Of a stretch of DNA of 41,638 nucleotides, positions 15,171-24,408 are shown piece after piece. Position 1 is the stretch's first letter; the number at the start of each line of letters is the position of its first letter. The notes beneath the pieces are model-generated. The model was not told the origin of the DNA, did not search any database, and saw only the letters and a program-made list of their open reading frames with translations. The position numbers were made by a program, and so were the translations under genes. This DNA comes from Clostridia bacterium (lineage in GTDB: Bacteria; Bacillota; Clostridia; Oscillospirales; Ruminococcaceae), in NCBI GenBank assembly GCA_021152595.1, contig JAGKVC010000005.1, positions 1-41,638 on the forward strand, in the 5' to 3' direction.

Positions 15171-16633
15171 ACGCCGTCCTCCATAATCTGATAGATTTTC
15201 GGGATATCCAGACTGTTCCGGACAGTTTCAGCGAGAAGATCAAGCTGCCGCTGGCGTTCGGATGATCTGTCGATACCGCGTACTGTATATTGCAGACCTT
15301 TTGCATCATACAGCGCCTGAATCACTCTTTCGGAAACCGCGGCGCAGTCGAAGAATCCGTGAATATAGCATCCGGCGACATTTCCGGAGATACATCCGCC
15401 GTGATCTGTAAACTGCGCGCCGACTGATTCAGTTCTGCCCATATGAACCTCATATCCGGAATATTCCGCACCGTCGAGACATGAGAAAAATCCGGATTTT
15501 GCAGTGATTTTGCCGTTGCTCTGCGCCTGATGCTTCACCGGACTGAATACCGTGCGGCAGGGGAGCAGTCCGAGCCCCTGTGTGACACCGCCGCATTCGG
15601 TATGTTCCGGATCTGCGATCTCAGCGCCCAATATCTGGTATCCGCCGCAGATTCCGAAAACAGGAAATCCGCGCCGTGCAAGCGCTGTTACAGCGCGATC
15701 CATCCCGGTTTGCTTCATCCAGTGCATGTCCGCGATCGTGCTTTTCGTTCCCGGGATGATTACAAGATCCGGATTGCCAAGCTGTTCCGGTTTATCTGCA
15801 TACCGAACTGAAACACCCTGATACTGACTGAACACATCGAAATCCGTGAAATTCGAGATTTTCGGTAGTCTGATCACAGCGATATCAATGATACCGCGTG
15901 TATGATTCTGACTAAGCCTTCCGGAGAGACTGTCCTCATCCTCGAGATTGTGCCGGATATGTGGGACAACGCCGAGAACGGGAAGCCCGCTTTTCTGTTC
16001 AAGGATTGAGATTCCGTCCTGAAACAAAGACACATCTCCGCGGAACTGGTTGACGATCAGACCGCGGACAAGTGCGCGTTCATCCGGTTCGAGCAGGTCA
16101 AGCGTTCCGAGCAGTTGTGCGAAAACGCCGCCCCGGTCGATATCTCCGGTCAGCAGAACCGGAACACGCAGCATGCCTGCGAGTCCCATATTGACGATAT
16201 CATCCTTTTTGAGATTCAGTTCGACGGGACTTCCTGCGCCCTCGATCACAATGATATCATATTGTGCAGAGAGCGTCCTGAACGCATGCTGAATATCGGG
16301 TATCAATTCTTTTTTTCGTCGGAAATATTCGGCGGCGCGCATGTTTCCGCGTACAATGCCGTTGACAATCACCTGCGAACCGATATCGGTTGTCGGCTTG
16401 AGCAGGATCGGATTCATCAGTGCAGAAGGCGCAATTCCGGCAGCTTCCGCCTGCAATGCCTGCGCTCTGCCGATCTCCAGACCGTCCGGTGTGATAAATG
16501 AATTGAGCGCCATATTCTGTGATTTGAACGGTGCAGCAGAAAAACCGTCCTGCCGGAAGATCCGGCAGAGTGCCGCTGTAAGGAGACTTTTGCCGACATT
16601 TGACATGGTACCCTGAATCATTATGGCTCTCAT
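15167..16633 (-). CDS. cbiP: Cobyric acid synthase (glutamine-hydrolysing)
   Basis: ATP- and glutamine-dependent amidation of the b, d, e and g carboxylates of adenosyl-cobyrinic a,c-diamide (488 aa, usual length). The N-terminal synthetase domain has the MIQGTMSNVGKS P-loop (5-16), KSQNMALNSF and LLTGDIDRGGVFAQL. The C-terminal class I glutaminase domain has the nucleophile Cys329 in FGICGGYQILG and later GYEVHMGRTE and CYIHGFFD, where the catalytic His is expected. It overlaps cobD upstream and cbiC downstream by 4 nt each. Confidence 0.96.
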   Translation of the reverse strand: MRAIMIQGTMSNVGKSLLTAALCRIFRQDGFSAAPFKSQNMALNSFITPDGLEIGRAQALQAEAAGIAPSALMNPILLKPTTDIGSQVIVNGIVRGNMRAAEYFRRKKELIPDIQHAFRTLSAQYDIIVIEGAGSPVELNLKKDDIVNMGLAGMLRVPVLLTGDIDRGGVFAQLLGTLDLLEPDERALVRGLIVNQFRGDVSLFQDGISILEQKSGLPVLGVVPHIRHNLEDEDSLSGRLSQNHTRGIIDIAVIRLPKISNFTDFDVFSQYQGVSVRYADKPEQLGNPDLVIIPGTKSTIADMHWMKQTGMDRAVTALARRGFPVFGICGGYQILGAEIADPEHTECGGVTQGLGLLPCRTVFSPVKHQAQSNGKITAKSGFFSCLDGAEYSGYEVHMGRTESVGAQFTDHGGCISGNVAGCYIHGFFDCAAVSERVIQALYDAKGLQYTVRGIDRSSERQRQLDLLAETVRNSLDIPKIYQIMEDGV

Positions 16634-17664
16634 GTTCCGTATACCTTTCTGATCGCTTTAATCAGCGCTGCATTTTCATCTGTTGTTCGGACTGCGATCC
16701 GGAAATGCGCATCACTCAGACCGCGGAAATTCGCACAGCTTCGCACGAGAATCCGCTGCTGTTTCATGTTTTCAGCAAATCGTTTATCTGTTCGCAGCAG
16801 CAGGAAATTTGCATCGGACGGATAGACATGCAGTCCGCATCTGCGAAGTTCTTCAGAGAGTATCTTCCGTGCGCAGGTAACAAACTCCACAGTTCGACTG
16901 ACATACTCTGTTTCGCGCAGTGCGGCAATTCCTGCTTTTTGTGCCGGAACAGATACGCTCCAATACTGACCGGTTTTGCGGATTCGTTCCGCGAGATTCG
17001 GATCGCCGCAGCAAAGATATCCGAGCCGCAGCCCGGGTATTGCATAGAGCTTGGTAAATGCGTTGAGGATGATACAATGCACATCAAAGCAACTGCGAAG
17101 CGAATACTGCTCTGCATCAGCAGTGAATCTGAGGAAGCATTCGTCACAAATCAGCATGATATGTGCATTCCGGCATGCTTCCGAGATTTTGCTAAGGAGA
17201 TCAGGGGGAATCCGCTGTCCGGTCGGGTTATTCGGCGTACAGAGAAAAAGGATATCTGTTTCAGGTGTCAGCAGTGTGAGGATATCCGGCTGAATGCGGA
17301 ATCCGCACGATTCTTTGAGCATGTAATGCCGGATTTCACATGATACAGCAAGCAATGCGGATTCGTACTCTGAAAAGGTCGGCGCACAGACAACTGCATG
17401 TTTCGGCCGGAGCGCATAGCAGATCCTGTAGATGAGATCCGCCGCACCGTTGCCGCAGACAATCTGTTCAGGAGAAAGATTTTCATATACAGCGATGGCG
17501 CGCGTCAAAGCAGTGCAGTCCGGATCGGGATATCTGCTGCATTCCGCCGCGGATGCGATCACGGCGCGTTTTACAGACTCCGGCATCCCGAGCGGATTGA
17601 TATTCGCGGAAAAGTCAAGGAAATCCGGAAATTTTGTCAGATTTCCGCCATGCTGTTCGATCAT
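16630..17664 (-). CDS. cobD: Threonine-phosphate decarboxylase, PLP-dependent (CobD)
   Basis: A class I/II aminotransferase-fold PLP enzyme (344 aa) related to histidinol-phosphate aminotransferase. CobD decarboxylates L-threonine-O-3-phosphate to (R)-1-amino-2-propanol phosphate for the nucleotide loop. Visible motifs are HGGNLTKFPDFLDFSANINPLG at the N-terminus (diagnostic of CobD), RYPDPDCTALTRAIA, FLCTPNNPTG, CDECFLRFT, and the PLP Lys205 in NAFTKLYAIPGLRLGY. It overlaps cbiB and cbiP by 4 nt. A threonine kinase (PduX) that would supply the substrate is not in the window. Confidence 0.94.
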   Translation of the reverse strand: MIEQHGGNLTKFPDFLDFSANINPLGMPESVKRAVIASAAECSRYPDPDCTALTRAIAVYENLSPEQIVCGNGAADLIYRICYALRPKHAVVCAPTFSEYESALLAVSCEIRHYMLKESCGFRIQPDILTLLTPETDILFLCTPNNPTGQRIPPDLLSKISEACRNAHIMLICDECFLRFTADAEQYSLRSCFDVHCIILNAFTKLYAIPGLRLGYLCCGDPNLAERIRKTGQYWSVSVPAQKAGIAALRETEYVSRTVEFVTCARKILSEELRRCGLHVYPSDANFLLLRTDKRFAENMKQQRILVRSCANFRGLSDAHFRIAVRTTDENAALIKAIRKVYGT

Positions 17665-18629
17665 GACAGAACACCTCCGAACAGAATACAGCGCAGTGTA
17701 CAGCAGAGAATCAGCATGAAGATCGAAGCGCCATACATCAGGCGGTTTGCACGGCGAATATCATCCGGTTCGATCTGTCGGTCATTGTCTCCGATATAAG
17801 GCTTGCGGTGCAGTTCCCCGAAGTACCACGCATCACCTGCAAGCTGAAGATGCAGCGCACCTGCACAGGCTGATTCTGTCTGTGCGGAATTAGGGCTTGC
17901 ATGTTTTCTGCGGTCTCGCTTCCAAATCCGAAATGCATTTGCGCCGTCAAATCGCAGGATCGGGCATACCGCAGCCATCAGCAGTGCGGTCAGTCGGGAA
18001 GGTATGAAGTTCAGCACGTCGTCGAGCTTAGCGGCAAATCTGCCGAGATCCTTATATTTCTCATTTTGGTATCCGATCATGGAATCCATCGTATTGGCTG
18101 CTTTATAAAAGAATCCACCGACAGCACCGCCAAGTGCAATATAAAGCATCGGAGCGGTGACACCGTCAGAGCAGTTTTCAGCAACGGTCTCAACAGCCGC
18201 CCGAAGAATACCACTTTCATCCAGACGAGCCGTGTCACGTCCGACAATCATCGAAACAGCTTTGCGAGCGGCTTCCGTGTCACCGGATTCAGCCGCTTTG
18301 CAGACCTTCATGCTCTCATCACGGAGACTGCGCGCGGCAAGCAGATAGCAGATCAGAATGCTCTCCGCCGCTATGCCGAGAAGCAGATGAATCCGGTAGC
18401 AAATGAAAAGACATACGGCCGGAATGATGCTCGAGATCAGCAAAACAATGACGGCAAGCAGTACGCCGCCGCGCCGAAGATTTGATATATGTCTGCGGAT
18501 GAACTGCTCAGTTTTTGCGATGAGCGCGCCGATCCAGCGGATCGGATGCGGCAGATTCGGCGGATCTCCGATGCAGGCATCAAGCAGAAATCCGGCAAGC
18601 AGCGGAATTGCAGGGATAAAAAACTTCAT
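17661..18629 (-). CDS. cbiB: Adenosylcobinamide-phosphate synthase
   Basis: Integral membrane protein (322 aa) that joins aminopropanol phosphate to cobyric acid. The N-terminal hydrophobic segment leads into LDACIGDPPNLPHPIRWIG, the family signature. A second signature is GRDTARLDESGILRAAVETVAENCSDGVTAP with conserved acidic residues. Hydrophobic segments are also present near 58-95 and at the C-terminus (ASIFMLILCCTLRCILF). It pairs with CobD, whose product it uses, and overlaps it by 4 nt. Confidence 0.95.
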   Translation of the reverse strand: MKFFIPAIPLLAGFLLDACIGDPPNLPHPIRWIGALIAKTEQFIRRHISNLRRGGVLLAVIVLLISSIIPAVCLFICYRIHLLLGIAAESILICYLLAARSLRDESMKVCKAAESGDTEAARKAVSMIVGRDTARLDESGILRAAVETVAENCSDGVTAPMLYIALGGAVGGFFYKAANTMDSMIGYQNEKYKDLGRFAAKLDDVLNFIPSRLTALLMAAVCPILRFDGANAFRIWKRDRRKHASPNSAQTESACAGALHLQLAGDAWYFGELHRKPYIGDNDRQIEPDDIRRANRLMYGASIFMLILCCTLRCILFGGVLS

Positions 18630-19186
18630 AGCTTCTCCAGAATTGAAATGATATTGTGCGCAAAAAGGCAGCGCCAGCCGTGACCGTTCTCAGTCATCCA
18701 GTCATAATAATCGTGATGCGGAACGGCGTATTTTTCAAGAATCGACATGATCGTTCCGCCGTGAACGATGAATGCGATACTCTGCGCATCGGCATAATCC
18801 TGTACCGAATTCAGAAATGCATTGCAACAGCGTTCACGAAAATTCTGCGGATGCTCTCCGTTCGGGAATGCGATCGTGCCGCCGCTGTCAATCCATGCCT
18901 GATACAGAGGATTGCCGTTTAGCTCCTGATAACATTCGCCTTCAAAATCGCCGAAATTACATTCCCGAAAATCATCGTAAACATGTAATTTCTGATTGGG
19001 GAACAGCAATGAAGCGGTTTCTAAGCAGCGGCGCATCGGACTTGAAATCAGTATCTCGCACTGCGGATACCCGCAGGATGAAAGCTGCTTGATTCCGATT
19101 TCACAGAGCGGTTCATCCGTGGTACCGATGTGCCGTTTTTCCAGATTGCCGACGGTCATTCCATGCCGGATCAGAAGAATGTTCAC
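18626..19186 (-). CDS. cobC: Alpha-ribazole phosphatase, histidine phosphatase family
   Basis: Removes phosphate from alpha-ribazole 5'-phosphate or adenosylcobalamin 5'-phosphate in the lower-ligand branch. I use a GTG start at 19186 (NILLIRHGMTVGN) because GGAG lies 7 nt upstream and it gives the 4-nt GTGA overlap usual in this operon; the longer frame to 19222 lacks a site. The product is then 186 aa. The phospho-His is in LIRHGMT (the RHG motif); RHIGTTDEPLCEIG, the SSPMRRCLETA segment and the late HGGTI match the phosphoglycerate mutase-like family. Confidence 0.9.
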   Translation of the reverse strand: MNILLIRHGMTVGNLEKRHIGTTDEPLCEIGIKQLSSCGYPQCEILISSPMRRCLETASLLFPNQKLHVYDDFRECNFGDFEGECYQELNGNPLYQAWIDSGGTIAFPNGEHPQNFRERCCNAFLNSVQDYADAQSIAFIVHGGTIMSILEKYAVPHHDYYDWMTENGHGWRCLFAHNIISILEKL

Positions 19187-19569
19187 AACAAGTCTCCTTT
19201 GATTGCGGCAGGAATGCCGCATGTCAGCCGGATTACAGAATCTGCATGCGATGCGATGATACAGCCGCAGATTCCGGTCAGTTCCCTCCGGATACGCTCA
19301 TTTTTTTCGATTGGAATAATGCCGCTTCCGATCTCATTGAGTATGACCACACATCCGCGGTTCCGCTTACAGAGATCAGAAGTCCATGCGACCGGATCAA
19401 TTCCGCCGGAGATCAGGCGTTCGATCAATGTATGATAATGCGTAATACATGCGGCGGATGCTGCTTCGTTGAACGAACAATCAGCTCCGTCCGTGATTTT
19501 GATTTCCGGTCGGATCGAGTGCAGATACGCGGTTTTCCCTTGAAAAGCACCGCCTGTAATCAAAATCAT
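19183..19569 (-). CDS. Short CobU-like adenosylcobinamide kinase paralogue
   Basis: A 128-aa protein of the CobU family. It has the P-loop GGAFQGKT (6-13) and the CobU-type NEIGSGIIPIEKNERIRREL block (78-97), ending CGIPAAIKGDLL. The middle segment with the HR motif, where CobU attaches GMP to its catalytic His, is missing; full CobU is about 170-185 aa. It may therefore keep only the kinase half-reaction or serve as a partner of the full CobU encoded two genes upstream. It overlaps cobS and cobC by 4 nt each. No frameshift is evident, so it is probably a stable short paralogue. Confidence 0.8.
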   Translation of the reverse strand: MILITGGAFQGKTAYLHSIRPEIKITDGADCSFNEAASAACITHYHTLIERLISGGIDPVAWTSDLCKRNRGCVVILNEIGSGIIPIEKNERIRRELTGICGCIIASHADSVIRLTCGIPAAIKGDLL

Positions 19570-20336
19570 GCCAGCACCTCCATAATACGAAATGAGAAAA
19601 CCGCGGCAGCCAGCATCCAGATTTCACAGAACTGCAAAAACCAGCCGCAGAGGTCGCCCGTGATACCGCCGAAATCGCGATAAGCAATATATCTGTAATA
19701 TAAAAATACAAATACCGATGCGGCTGCCGCAGTGATTCCTGCCGGATAGCTGCAAAGCAGCATTCCGAAATACGATAATATTGCCCATATGCTGACCATA
19801 CAGATCGTGACAGTTCGGTGTGAAGGCTTTACAAAGTTCTGCAGGCTGCCGTCTTTCTTGGCGCATCGGAATGTAACGGCTGAAAGCGCACTTAGCGAGC
19901 GCGATATCACGAATCCGCAGCCGATCAGAATCGTTTGCCGGATTGTTTGAATCTGCGACATGAGCGCTGTTTGCAGAAGAAAATACAGGCAGATCATGAT
20001 TACGGCAAACGATCCGATATGCGGATCTGACATGATCTCAAGACGCTTTTGACGGTCTGCATAGGATGCGCGTGCATCTGTTACATCGCAGAATCCGTCA
20101 GCGTGAATGCCGCCTGTAATCAGAATCGGGATTACAACGCCTACGACCGCAAACAGAAATTGCCCAAATCCAAGTATATTACACAAGCAGCGCCAGAGAA
20201 TCAGCATGCCGCCGATGACAGCCCCGACAAGCGGAAAAAATCCAAGCGCATACCGCCTGTTCTCTTCCTTCCATTCGATCTGCGGCATCGGGATACGCGA
20301 ATACATTAAAAATGCGGAAATCAGGGATTTTATCAT
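19566..20336 (-). CDS. cobS: Adenosylcobinamide-GDP ribazoletransferase (cobalamin synthase)
   Basis: Membrane enzyme (256 aa) that joins adenosylcobinamide-GDP and alpha-ribazole. The ATG at 20336 (MIKSLISAFLMYSRIPMP) has AGGGAG 7 nt upstream and overlaps the cobU stop as ATGA; the longer frame to 20378 is not supported. IPMPQIEW near the start, GGIHADGFCDVTDA (the metal-binding motif of the CobS family) and DPHIGSFAVI are all present. Several hydrophobic segments follow. Confidence 0.95.
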   Translation of the reverse strand: MIKSLISAFLMYSRIPMPQIEWKEENRRYALGFFPLVGAVIGGMLILWRCLCNILGFGQFLFAVVGVVIPILITGGIHADGFCDVTDARASYADRQKRLEIMSDPHIGSFAVIMICLYFLLQTALMSQIQTIRQTILIGCGFVISRSLSALSAVTFRCAKKDGSLQNFVKPSHRTVTICMVSIWAILSYFGMLLCSYPAGITAAAASVFVFLYYRYIAYRDFGGITGDLCGWFLQFCEIWMLAAAVFSFRIMEVLA

Positions 20337-20851
20337 GATATAACTCCCTTCAGCGGAACAGGAATATCCCAGACACATTCATAGACGGCATCTGCAATTT
20401 CAGCGATTCTTTGATTGACATTGCCGATTACGGTGATATAGCGCTGTGTTTCAGTATCATACCGGATTCCGTCACTGCCGACCTGATTTGTAACAATAAC
20501 AAGGCTTTCTGACTGCTGCCGGATATGCAGAATACCGCGCAGGATGTGATCCGCACAATCCGGTGCCGGATCCTGACGGAACATTTCATTCGCTGTCAGA
20601 TTTCCGATACACTCCAGCAATACATGAGAATGCTGGGGAAGCTGTAATTGATGCAGATCCGTGTACTGTTCGACTGTCTGAAACCCTTTTTGTTTCCGCA
20701 TTTCACGGTGTCGCGCGATGGCGGCATGTGCTTCGTCTCCGTATGGCTGCATAGTTGCAAGATAGATTTTAGGTTCTGTGCAGTTATCAAGCAGAGATTC
20801 AGCAAATCCGGATTTTCCGCACTTTGATCCGCCGGTTACGAGTATTGTCAT
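20333..20851 (-). CDS. cobU: Adenosylcobinamide kinase / adenosylcobinamide-phosphate guanylyltransferase
   Basis: Bifunctional CobU (172 aa): phosphorylates adenosylcobinamide, then transfers GMP to it. It has the P-loop GGSKCGKS (7-14) and YLATMQPYGDEAHAAIARHR, in which His48 is the expected GMP-carrying residue, followed by GFQTVEQY. The usual NEVG is replaced by NQVGSDGIRYDTETQRY, and the protein ends with DIPVPLKG. The Glu-to-Gln change in NQVG sits where the short paralogue keeps NEIG, so the two may complement each other. It overlaps cobS and cobT by 4 nt. Confidence 0.93.
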   Translation of the reverse strand: MTILVTGGSKCGKSGFAESLLDNCTEPKIYLATMQPYGDEAHAAIARHREMRKQKGFQTVEQYTDLHQLQLPQHSHVLLECIGNLTANEMFRQDPAPDCADHILRGILHIRQQSESLVIVTNQVGSDGIRYDTETQRYITVIGNVNQRIAEIADAVYECVWDIPVPLKGVIS

Positions 20852-21897
20852 AATTGTTCGGTATACCTTTCTATTTTCGCATCATCAAACCGGTGCGCGT
20901 GATGATAAAGTGCGAGCGCACCGTCCAGCAGCGGAAGAAGCAGCATCGCACCGGTACCCTCACCGAGCCGCAAACCGGCATCAATCATGGCTTTGAGATG
21001 CATCATTTGCAGCATACCGCTTGCAGCAGGTTCTCCGGAACAGTGACTTGCAAGCATATAGTCTGCGCAAAGCGGATTGAGCTGAAATGCAATCGCGGCC
21101 GCCGCTGCGGAAATAACACCGTCAATGATAACCGGAATCCGGCAGATTGCGCCGCCGAAAAATAAACCTGTCATCGCAGCGATTTCGAGTCCGCCAAGGG
21201 TTTGCAGCAAATGCATCGGATGAGCGCGATCCGGATGATGCAGCGCAATACCGCGGCGAATGGCAGCGATTTTTCGCTGTAATCCCTCTGTGCTGAGACC
21301 GGATCCTTTTCCGGTAACAGTTTCCGGCGGCAGATTCAGCAGCACGGATGCCAGCGCCGACGCAGAGGTCGTGTTCCCGATTCCCATTTCTCCGGCAATC
21401 AGGATATCTGCGCCGTCCGCTTTACAGGAAGCCGCAATGTCAATACCTGTACGGATCGCCTGATTCACCTCATCTTCGGTCATAGCAGGGGACTGGGCGA
21501 AATTGCGCGTACCGTCCGCAATATGACGCCGCAGCAGCGCAGAGGAGCTGACAGGATGCAGAATCCCGACATCAACTGCGACAACATCCGCGCCGAACTG
21601 ATCTGCCAGCGCATTGATATTTGATCTGCCTTCTGCGATCTCTTTTGCACAGATAGCAGTGACCTCGCTGCCGCACTGCGTCACGCCCTCTTCTACGATT
21701 CCATGATCGGCACAGAAAATCACAGCAGTCCTGCGATTGATTTTCACATTCGCTGTTCCCTGTATGCCTGCGATTTTCTGTACCATTTCCTCCAGTATCC
21801 CGAAGCTGCCGAGCGGTTTTGCAATGCTGTCCCAGTTTTCTTTTGCAGCCTGACAGGCTTTGCTGTCAAGCGGTTTGATCTGATTGATTCGTTCCAT
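20848..21897 (-). CDS. cobT: Nicotinate-nucleotide:DMB phosphoribosyltransferase
   Basis: Makes alpha-ribazole phosphate from nicotinate mononucleotide and the lower-ligand base. The start at 21897 (MERINQIKPLD) is chosen from the family length (349 aa) and GGAG 6 nt upstream; a frame open to 22128 lies within cbiA and is rejected. Signature segments are KPLGSFGILEEMVQKIAGIQG, HGIVEEGVTQCGSEVT, GEMGIGNTTSASAL, LGGLEIAAMTG and GEGTGA with the catalytic Glu near 313. The start lies 32 nt inside the end of cbiA. Neither bluB nor bza genes for the base are in the window. Confidence 0.95.
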   Translation of the reverse strand: MERINQIKPLDSKACQAAKENWDSIAKPLGSFGILEEMVQKIAGIQGTANVKINRRTAVIFCADHGIVEEGVTQCGSEVTAICAKEIAEGRSNINALADQFGADVVAVDVGILHPVSSSALLRRHIADGTRNFAQSPAMTEDEVNQAIRTGIDIAASCKADGADILIAGEMGIGNTTSASALASVLLNLPPETVTGKGSGLSTEGLQRKIAAIRRGIALHHPDRAHPMHLLQTLGGLEIAAMTGLFFGGAICRIPVIIDGVISAAAAAIAFQLNPLCADYMLASHCSGEPAASGMLQMMHLKAMIDAGLRLGEGTGAMLLLPLLDGALALYHHAHRFDDAKIERYTEQL

Positions 21898-23221
21898 GTT
21901 TTGCTCCGTATCGGGCGGCTGCTTGTACAAACCGGTATGCAGCCGGAATATCAGCGTAAAAATAGAGGTGCGGAAAGCCTGCGTACATCGTATCAGTGCC
22001 GTGAATGCAGTCCCAGCTTCTGTCGTCCGGCTTGACCGCATGAAAGCTGTCACCGCAGGCAGTGCTGTCCCAGTAGTGAAATTCGTGTGCGCGAATTTTG
22101 TGACCGGCAGAACAGAGAAGCTGATCATTCCGCGCTTCCATCGTAATATAGCCGAATCTGCGCAGAGAGTCCGTCGGAAATGCGCATCCGGTAATGATAT
22201 CAGCCATCGGCAATGCGTCGCCGCTTTTCGTTTTCAGTTCTGTATGCAGATACATGAATCCGCCGCATTCAGCGATCACGGGCATTCCGGATCGGATCGC
22301 CTGCCGGATGTCATGCAGCATTGTTCTGTTTTCGGAAAGTTCCTTTGCGTAAAGCTCCGGATATCCGCCGCACAGGATCAGACCGTCTGCTTCCGGCAAA
22401 TGCGCGTCGTGCAGCGGCGAAAAATGCTGCAGCTTACAGCCCATTTGACCAAGCAGATCAAGATTTTCTGCATAATGAAAGCAAAATGCAGAATCTTTCG
22501 CAACAGCAATCACAGGCGTTGCATCGCACTTCGGAATCTCCGGAGGTGTATAGCGCGGCAGGGGATGTTCTGATATCTGTATTATTTTTCCGATGTCGAT
22601 TGATTTCAGCGCCTCACCGCCAAGAATCTGCATTTTATCCTGCAAATCTAAAATTTCCGCAGCAGTGACCAGCCCGAGATGCCGGCTCGGAATCTCATCC
22701 TTCAAACGCGGTAAGGAGCCAAAACATGTCGTATTGAGATCACCGCAGAGCTGTTTTACATAGGGAATCAGTCGCTCCGGCAGACGGTTGAAAATGAATC
22801 CGGCGATCCGGTTCGGTGTCTGATATTGCAGAAATCCAAGCATCACAGCGCCGATTGAAGCCTGCATGCCTTTACAGTCCACGACAATGATCACCGGCGT
22901 TTCCGTCTGTTCCGAGAGATTGTATGCCGAACCGGAATCTCCGTCATAAAAGCCCATAACGCCCTCGATTACAGCAATATCGGCAGATTTGCTGTGCCGG
23001 TCAAGCAGATAGCAGAGTGTATTCCTGTCACAGAAATAGCCGTCTAGATTGCAGGACGGTGTGCCGAGAACCTCGCGGTGAAACATCGGATCAATATAAT
23101 CCGGACCGCATTTGAATGAAGCTGCATGTATGCCGGATTGTCGGAGCGCTGAAAGAATAGCACATGTGACAGTCGTTTTGCCGGATCCGCTGCCTGTGCC
23201 TGCGATCATGATGCGCCGCAT
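21866..23221 (-). CDS. cbiA: Cobyrinic acid a,c-diamide synthase
   Basis: Glutamine-dependent amidation of the a and c side chains (451 aa, normal length). The N-terminal domain has the P-loop AGTGSGSGKTT, KCGPDYIDPMFH, and VIEGVMGFYDG. The C-terminal class I glutaminase has its Cys in IAECGGFMYL and later RAHEFHYW with the catalytic His. The first 16 nt overlap the end of cbiET. Confidence 0.96.
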   Translation of the reverse strand: MRRIMIAGTGSGSGKTTVTCAILSALRQSGIHAASFKCGPDYIDPMFHREVLGTPSCNLDGYFCDRNTLCYLLDRHSKSADIAVIEGVMGFYDGDSGSAYNLSEQTETPVIIVVDCKGMQASIGAVMLGFLQYQTPNRIAGFIFNRLPERLIPYVKQLCGDLNTTCFGSLPRLKDEIPSRHLGLVTAAEILDLQDKMQILGGEALKSIDIGKIIQISEHPLPRYTPPEIPKCDATPVIAVAKDSAFCFHYAENLDLLGQMGCKLQHFSPLHDAHLPEADGLILCGGYPELYAKELSENRTMLHDIRQAIRSGMPVIAECGGFMYLHTELKTKSGDALPMADIITGCAFPTDSLRRFGYITMEARNDQLLCSAGHKIRAHEFHYWDSTACGDSFHAVKPDDRSWDCIHGTDTMYAGFPHLYFYADIPAAYRFVQAAARYGAKHGTNQSDQTA

Positions 23222-24408
23222 TGCAGTCGCCCCCGTATCAGAAATACCGGATTCTGTGCATCCAGCATGGTATGTGTGCCGATTTTACGTGTGTCTGTGA
23301 CTGCAATCTGCATGATTTCGCAGTCCGCACCATAAAGCCGAAAGCAATCCGAAGCCTGAGAAAGCGTTTCCAGCGATACAGCGGAAATAACGATATCAGC
23401 AGCCGGATTTTTCTCTGCAATAACAGCAAATATGCCGGAAAGATTTCCGCTGCTGCCGCCGATAAAAACATGATCCGGCGCTGCTGCCTGTTTGAGCACA
23501 TCCGGACAGATCCCTTCGCTTGCAATGATATTGTCGCAGGAAAACCGCTTTGCATTTTCTGCTGTCAGGCGGACCGCTTCGGCGTTTCGGTCAAACGCCT
23601 GCACCGTACCGTCCGGACAGCGGTACGCCATTTCCACAGACATCGAACCGGTGCCGCAGCCGATATCCCAGCAGACAGCATCATGCCGGATTCGCAGCGC
23701 TGAAACAATATTGCAGCGAACCTGCGACTTTGTCATCGGGATATTTGTGCGCAGAAATTCAGAATCCGGAATCGCAGAGGGAAGATAGCGCAGATAATCC
23801 GGATTTTCAGTTACGAGAACAGACAGTGTATCATCCGAATATTCCGTGAAATCGGCAGCAGCTCCGGAGACAATCTGTTCATCCGGATATCCGAGGTTCT
23901 GTCCGATATAGACACGAACCTGCGGCAGATGATATTCGGAGAGCCGCTTGCAGATATCCGCTGCGTGAACAGAACCGCCGAGTAAAAAGAAACACAGCGG
24001 ATGCATCGCTGCCTGTATCGCAATATTTGAGGATGTACCGTGCAGAGAAAGAAATCGCATATTTTCGTAGGATTTTCCGATTTTGGCGCTGAAAGCCGCT
24101 GCTGATGAAATCCCGGGAATGACTGTGATATCTGCCGACGGAAGAGCGGCAATCAGATTCCTTGCGCCGCTGAAAAATCCGGTATCTCCTGAAAAAACGA
24201 TTGAGACAGTCTCACAGACCGATTCAGAAAGAATACGAAGAATCGCATCGGGTTTGTATTCCGTGATGCATGTTTTGGATGATTGTATATATGGTTTAAG
24301 CATACGGGATGCGCCGATCAGCATATCAGATTCGGCAACAGCATCCGCAGCTTCCTTGGTCAGAGTACGGCAGCCCTCTGTGCCGGTTCCGATCAGATAT
24401 AGTTTCAT
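23206..24408 (-). CDS. cbiET: Fused cobalt-precorrin-7 C5-methyltransferase / cobalt-precorrin-6B C15-methyltransferase (decarboxylating)
   Basis: A 400-aa fusion, like CobL of the aerobic pathway. The N-terminal CbiE half is a tetrapyrrole methylase: MKLYLIGTGTEG, IVFSGDTGFFSGARNLIAAL, VIPGISSAAAFSAKIG. The C-terminal CbiT half, from about residue 215 (IPMTKSQVRCNIVSAL), has a classical SAM site CWDIGCGTGSMSVEMA and IFIGGSSGNLS-like turns (VFIGGSSGN). Together they methylate C5 and C15 and decarboxylate the C12 acetate. Start overlaps cbiJ by 4 nt. Confidence 0.95.
   Translation of the reverse strand: MKLYLIGTGTEGCRTLTKEAADAVAESDMLIGASRMLKPYIQSSKTCITEYKPDAILRILSESVCETVSIVFSGDTGFFSGARNLIAALPSADITVIPGISSAAAFSAKIGKSYENMRFLSLHGTSSNIAIQAAMHPLCFFLLGGSVHAADICKRLSEYHLPQVRVYIGQNLGYPDEQIVSGAAADFTEYSDDTLSVLVTENPDYLRYLPSAIPDSEFLRTNIPMTKSQVRCNIVSALRIRHDAVCWDIGCGTGSMSVEMAYRCPDGTVQAFDRNAEAVRLTAENAKRFSCDNIIASEGICPDVLKQAAAPDHVFIGGSSGNLSGIFAVIAEKNPAADIVISAVSLETLSQASDCFRLYGADCEIMQIAVTDTRKIGTHTMLDAQNPVFLIRGRLQCGAS

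Noticed and set aside
20848..22128. A longer cobT start giving 426 aa
   Set aside because: The extra 77 residues lie over cbiA, show no similarity to CobT, and the internal ATG has a ribosome binding site and gives the usual length.
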